Of a stretch of DNA of 9,299 nt, positions 5,832 through 9,299 are shown piece after piece. Origin of the DNA: Opitutales bacterium (GTDB taxonomy: Bacteria; Verrucomicrobiota; Verrucomicrobiae; Opitutales; CAG-312); NCBI GenBank assembly GCA_017623955.1, contig JAGAOA010000023.1, forward strand, positions 1 to 9,299, in the 5' to 3' direction. The position numbers were made by a program, and so were the translations under genes. The stretch's first letter is position 1, and the number at the start of each line of letters is the position of its first letter. A model generated the notes under the pieces. The model was not told the DNA's origin. It saw only the letters and a list, made by a program, of their open reading frames with translations, and made no database searches.

Positions 5832-7166
5832 CTAAGCAACGCGTTCTACAACAATAGCTGGAGATGCGGGACGACGCGGAGCTAATCTGTAAGCATTACG
5901 GAAGTAATCAATAGCAGAATCAAGATTATACTCATCATTGTAATGAATCATCAACAATGGTTCACCTTGTTTTACCTGTGTACCAATTTTCTTAACTTCT
6001 GTTACCCCTACAAATGGGTCAATCTTGCCAGACTTTGTCATCGACAACATTTGTACGCCTCGAGCAATTTGACCAGCATTGATATTATGAACATATCCAC
6101 GTTTTGGAGCTGGAAGTTTTCTTACATGCTTTGGCATTGGATACTTTGTTGGATCTTCAAGCCATGGAGCTGAACCACCTTGGGCTTTTATCATTTCTAA
6201 GAACTTCTTGTATGCAGAACCATCTTCAATTGCACGCTCTACTGCCTGTTTTGCCGATAAAGTAGAACCTGCAACACCTGCCAAACGCAAGATTTCCATA
6301 CCTAGCTTCAACACTAGTTCTTTCATATCTTCTGTACCATTCCCACGCAAGAATTCCAATGCTTCTAGAACTTCAAAGCCCATGCCAACACAATTTCCGA
6401 GAGGTTGACTCATATCGGTAACAAGAGCAACACAACGATGTTTCATTACTCTTGCTACTCTAGTGATAGTTCTAGCAAGTTGTTTTGCTTGTTCTAAATC
6501 GTGCAAGAACGAACCATTACCACATTTTACGTCAACAACCAAACCTTCTGAACCTACTGCAAATTTTTTACTCAACACACTTGCGGTAATCAAAGGTAAG
6601 CTTGCAATTGTAGCTGTACTTTGACGCATTTTATACAATTTCGAATCTACTGGTGAAATAGATTCATCGTGTTCACAAATGGCACAACCAATTGTCGACA
6701 ACTGTTTTTCGAACTCTTTGAGAGTCAATTTATTCTTAAAACCTGGAATTGACGAAAGCTTATTATGTACAGTAACAACAAAATCTTCGTCCGAACTACT
6801 CATTCCAGGAATTACAACGCCACAAGCCGCCCCGATAGCTGATAAAATCATAGACGTTTTGTCGCCAACTCCCCCCGTAGAATATTTTGCAACCTTTGGA
6901 CGCGATATGTGCGATAAATCTAAAGTTTCTCCTGTACCAATCATTTCATCTGCAAAATAAGCAGTTTCTTGGGCTGCCATATCTTTGAAGAAAATAGCCA
7001 TAATCAACGCAGCCATTTGATAGTCTGGCATTTCATCATCTAAAATAGAATCTACTATATTGCGTACTTCCTCTTCTGTGAATTCATCGCCTTCACATTT
7101 CTTTTCAATAAGATACGCATACGAAGACTTAATATTTAATTTTCCAATATTTTTTTTAATAGCCAT
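5832..7166 (-). CDS. deoA: Divergent thymidine/pyrimidine-nucleoside phosphorylase family protein
   Basis: This 444-residue protein matches the thymidine phosphorylase/PyNP family over its full length. It has an N-terminal helical domain (about 12-75, with a ~10-residue extension), an alpha/beta phosphate-binding domain, and a C-terminal PyNP domain (about 355-435, GYVHNINAGQIA...IDPFVGV). Family members phosphorolyse pyrimidine nucleosides to base and (deoxy)ribose-1-phosphate. With a constant offset of 10 from E. coli DeoA numbering, K94, S96, S105 and S123 (phosphate) and R181, S196 and K200 (nucleoside) are kept. However, H85 is replaced by Y95, T123 by V133, and the signature SGRGLGHTGGT loop reads SSSDEDFVVTV (123-133), with downstream KLxSIPGF still in register. 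This is substitution without indel, so not a frameshift. Activity or substrate may be changed. A GAAGAG stretch upstream of the ATG is a plausible ribosome site. Assignment to the family is firm. The gene symbol marks the family; true thymidine phosphorylase activity is doubtful. Confidence 0.85.
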   Translation of the reverse strand: MAIKKNIGKLNIKSSYAYLIEKKCEGDEFTEEEVRNIVDSILDDEMPDYQMAALIMAIFFKDMAAQETAYFADEMIGTGETLDLSHISRPKVAKYSTGGVGDKTSMILSAIGAACGVVIPGMSSSDEDFVVTVHNKLSSIPGFKNKLTLKEFEKQLSTIGCAICEHDESISPVDSKLYKMRQSTATIASLPLITASVLSKKFAVGSEGLVVDVKCGNGSFLHDLEQAKQLARTITRVARVMKHRCVALVTDMSQPLGNCVGMGFEVLEALEFLRGNGTEDMKELVLKLGMEILRLAGVAGSTLSAKQAVERAIEDGSAYKKFLEMIKAQGGSAPWLEDPTKYPMPKHVRKLPAPKRGYVHNINAGQIARGVQMLSMTKSGKIDPFVGVTEVKKIGTQVKQGEPLLMIHYNDEYNLDSAIDYFRNAYRLAPRRPASPAIVVERVA

Positions 7167-7425
7167 AATTCAATCTCTTCAATTTTCGTTTTAAGTGCAG
7201 ACCACCTTATTGTGTATTAAGACATATTTGAAAATAAAAGTCCAGCAAAAAAATAAGGTAAAATTAATTTATTTTTTTATTTACAATGAATTACGAAATT
7301 TAAATTGCTACATATTTTTTTATTTAGACAATATAAATCGGTTAAAGTTTTCAGTATTTAATATTTGAAGTTGCTTAAAATAACTTGCAAAATCTTCTTA
7401 CTTGTGAAATAGTGATAGTTTGATA
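7167..7425. other. AT-rich divergent intergenic region
   Basis: This 259-bp stretch separates the divergent phosphorylase and xseB genes and must hold promoters for both. It is very A/T-rich. A pure A/T inverted repeat (AAAAAAATAA with TTATTTTTTT, about 7245-7285) is visible but unremarkable at this composition. TAAAAT at about 7377-7382 is a possible -10 for xseB, but no matching -35 is clear. No gene, RNA or confident regulatory site was found. Confidence 0.4.
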
Positions 7426-7656
7426 ATGGCTTCAAAAGAAAAAGACGAACAAGTTTTTGAAAAAACTTTAGAAGAACTCGAGCAACTACTTGCGGAAATG
7501 GAAAGTGGTAGCTTGAGCTTAGATGCGTCGATAGACAAATATGAACGTGCTAAAAAGTGTCTAGATATTTGTCGTCAAAAGCTCAATAACGCCGAACTTA
7601 GAATAAATAAAATAAACGGCGACACGATTGAACCATTTAACGTAGAAGCTGAATAA
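7426..7656 (+). CDS. xseB: Exodeoxyribonuclease VII small subunit
   Basis: This 76-residue protein matches XseB along its length: FEKTLEELEQLLAEMESGSLSLDASIDKYERAKK, then CRQKLNNAELRINKI, forming the helical hairpin/coiled coil that binds the XseA large subunit. With XseA it makes the cytoplasmic exonuclease VII, which degrades single-stranded DNA to oligonucleotides from both ends. XseA is not in this window. The start at ATG 7426 is preferred over an in-frame TTG at 7420 because it gives the usual N-terminus (MASKEKDEQVFEK) and ATG is the stronger codon. No clear Shine-Dalgarno is seen. The next gene, dxs, begins 25 bp downstream on the same strand, and no terminator lies between, so the two are probably co-transcribed. 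Confidence 0.93.
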   Translation: MASKEKDEQVFEKTLEELEQLLAEMESGSLSLDASIDKYERAKKCLDICRQKLNNAELRINKINGDTIEPFNVEAE

Positions 7657-7681
7657 TGCTCCATATACATAAAGGGTAAAA

Positions 7682-9299
7682 ATGATGCTTGAAAATATAC
7701 ATTCCCCAGAAGACGTAAAAAAATTGCCAGCTGCAAAATTACCGCAACTAGCAGAAGAAATTAGAAAAGAAATAATTTCTGTAACATCGCAAAAAGGTGG
7801 TCACGTTAGTCCAAACTTGGGGGTGATTGAACTCAGCATTGCCCTTCACAGAGTATTTGAAACTCCTAAAGATAAAATCATATTTGATGTTTCGCATCAA
7901 TGCTACACGCACAAATTATTGACTGGCAGAAACAACGAACGTTTCCAAAATTTACGTCAAACAGGTGGTATAAGTGGTTTTTGCAATAGAGGAGAAAGTG
8001 AACACGATGCTTTTGGCGCAGGACATGCAGGAACTGCATTGTCGGCTGCATTAGGATTTGCTGCTGCAAGAGATCGCAATCAAACAGATGAAAACGTCAT
8101 TGCAGTTGTAGGCGATGCGGCTCTCACAAATGGGGTTTCGCTTGAAGCACTCAATAACATTTCTACAACGACAAAGAAAATGATTGTCGTGCTAAACGAC
8201 AATAAGATGTCTATTGCAAAAAATGTTGGGGCGATTTCAAAGCATCTCAACAATATAATAACAAATCCGTATTACAATCGTCTTTATAACGATATGAACG
8301 AGTTTTTAAAGAAACTCGCAGGCGATTCGGCAGCCCAAGCAAATGAAAGATTGCATCAAAAAATGAAAAGTTTGGTACTGCCTTCGTCGGTATTTGAAAA
8401 TGTCGGAATGCTTTATGTTGGTCCGATTGATGGACATGATATCCCTACTCTCGAAAAATATTTGCAATATTGCAAGAATGCAAACAAACCAGTTATCTTG
8501 CATATAGTTACCAAAAAGGGGAAAGGCTTACCTGCCGCAGAAAATAATCCAGAAAAATTCCACGGAGCAACGCCTTACAACATCGAAACAGGAGAGTCGC
8601 TAGCAAAAGACAAGACCATTCCAAATTATCAAGATGTTTTTGGCAATGCTCTTTTGAAATTCGCAAAGAAAGATGAAAAAATCGTAGGTATAACAGCTGC
8701 GATGGCGTCAGGGACTGGTATGAGTTCACTAAAGAAAGAATTACCATCGCAATTTTACGATGTTGGAATAGCCGAAGAACACGCTGCAGTTTTCGCAGCT
8801 GGACTTGCTTGTAGCGGAATAAAACCAGTCGTTGCTATATATTCAACCTTTATGCAACGTGCGTACGACTGCGCAATGCATGATGTATGTCTGCAAAAGC
8901 TCCCTGTTGTTTTCTGTATGGATAGAGCTGGTCTAAGTCCCAACGACGGAGCAACTCACCACGGGTTATTTGATATTTCATTTTTACGTTCTCTTCCTAA
9001 TGCAGTTGTAATGCAACCATCTAACGAAGATGAACTAACCGATATGCTTTGGACTTCAATTCAAGCAAAAATTCCAGCATTTATCAGATATCCACGCGGA
9101 AAAGCAGAAGGCGTTAAGATAAAAGAAACGCCTAGTATGCTAGAAATCGGGAAAGCCAATGAATTGAGAAAATCTGATGGCAAAATTTGCATTTGGGCAT
9201 TGGGTAATATGCTCAGCGAAGCTATGACGATAGCAGATGCAATTAAAGTTGAATGTGGAATTGAAATTGGAGTAGTTGACGCTCGCTTTATAAAACCAC
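7682..9299 (+). CDS. dxs: 1-deoxy-D-xylulose-5-phosphate synthase (3' end outside the window)
   Basis: An open frame of 539 codons runs off the right edge, against about 620-640 in full-length Dxs, so roughly 85 percent is present. The enzyme condenses pyruvate and glyceraldehyde-3-phosphate, using thiamine diphosphate, in the first step of the MEP isoprenoid pathway (also feeding thiamine and pyridoxal synthesis). Seen: GGH41 near the N-terminus, the ThDP/Mg motif G144-D145-A-A...N172-DN, the pyrimidine-domain Glu in IAE365-EHA, R393 (FMQRAYD), R415 (DRAGL), D422 and H426 (NDGATHHG), and R473 (RYPRG). Each is about 5 less than its E. coli counterpart in the second half, so the active site is complete. 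The ThDP motif reads GDAA rather than the commoner GDGA. The ribosome site AAAGGG (7671-7676) precedes two consecutive ATGs (7682 and 7685), and either could be used. It follows xseB directly; ispA, which often sits between these genes in proteobacteria, is absent. Confidence 0.96.
   Translation, partial: MMLENIHSPEDVKKLPAAKLPQLAEEIRKEIISVTSQKGGHVSPNLGVIELSIALHRVFETPKDKIIFDVSHQCYTHKLLTGRNNERFQNLRQTGGISGFCNRGESEHDAFGAGHAGTALSAALGFAAARDRNQTDENVIAVVGDAALTNGVSLEALNNISTTTKKMIVVLNDNKMSIAKNVGAISKHLNNIITNPYYNRLYNDMNEFLKKLAGDSAAQANERLHQKMKSLVLPSSVFENVGMLYVGPIDGHDIPTLEKYLQYCKNANKPVILHIVTKKGKGLPAAENNPEKFHGATPYNIETGESLAKDKTIPNYQDVFGNALLKFAKKDEKIVGITAAMASGTGMSSLKKELPSQFYDVGIAEEHAAVFAAGLACSGIKPVVAIYSTFMQRAYDCAMHDVCLQKLPVVFCMDRAGLSPNDGATHHGLFDISFLRSLPNAVVMQPSNEDELTDMLWTSIQAKIPAFIRYPRGKAEGVKIKETPSMLEIGKANELRKSDGKICIWALGNMLSEAMTIADAIKVECGIEIGVVDARFIKP

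Noticed and set aside
6775..6850. Double frameshift causing the altered phosphorylase loop
   Set aside because: The replaced segment has the same length as the canonical one and both flanks stay in register. A compensated pair of frameshifts cannot be fully excluded without reads.
7245..7285. A/T-only inverted repeat upstream of xseB
   Set aside because: Expected by chance in such AT-rich DNA; no T-tract placement or gene end that would make it a terminator.

Overview
The window reads like a low-GC member of the Verrucomicrobiota, probably an Opitutales-type (often gut-associated) lineage. The pointers are a secreted PEP-CTERM protein with the VPEP..EW..(x)n..YRRK tail common in that phylum, a secreted GH78 alpha-L-rhamnosidase of glycan degradation, A-rich and mostly weak ribosome binding sites, and strong sigma70-like promoters and intrinsic terminators. 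The phylum call is an inference from gene content, not from a phylogenetic marker.

Layout, left to right. (1) Positions 1-390 hold no convincing gene. They contain two tandem copies (period 222 bp, first copy cut by the window edge) of an elaborately folding element: an 11-bp closing stem, one branched arm with the conserved core CACCCGAACAAAC, and one long hairpin. The copies share architecture much more than sequence, and stems change on both sides together, so I call them candidate structured RNAs. This is the part of the window most likely to be undescribed. (2) 393-1676 (-) is a PEP-CTERM surface protein with a good promoter at 1707-1734. (3) 1836-2042 (+) is a tiny, extremely cysteine-rich lipoprotein closed by a textbook terminator at 2101-2132. 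(4) 2205-5051 (+) is a complete secreted alpha-L-rhamnosidase with its own consensus-like promoter (2147-2175) and terminator (5065-5102). (5) 5178-5672 (+) is an exported thioredoxin-fold protein with a WCPPC site. It ends at a strong bidirectional terminator (5697-5735), shared with the convergent (6) 5832-7166 (-) thymidine/pyrimidine-nucleoside phosphorylase-family protein, which has lost the family signature loop without a change in length. A 15-codon ORF with a perfect Shine-Dalgarno sequence lies between that gene and the terminator. (7) 7426-7656 and 7682-9299 (+) are xseB and the first ~540 codons of dxs, probably an operon, running off the right edge.

Functional picture. The left two thirds is accessory cell-envelope and secretion material: sorted surface protein, Cys-rich lipoprotein, rhamnosidase, exported thioredoxin. 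Each gene has its own control signals, so they look like neighbouring single-gene units rather than one operon. The right third is housekeeping: nucleoside metabolism, DNA repair, isoprenoid precursor synthesis. No mobile element, CRISPR array, tRNA or rRNA was seen.
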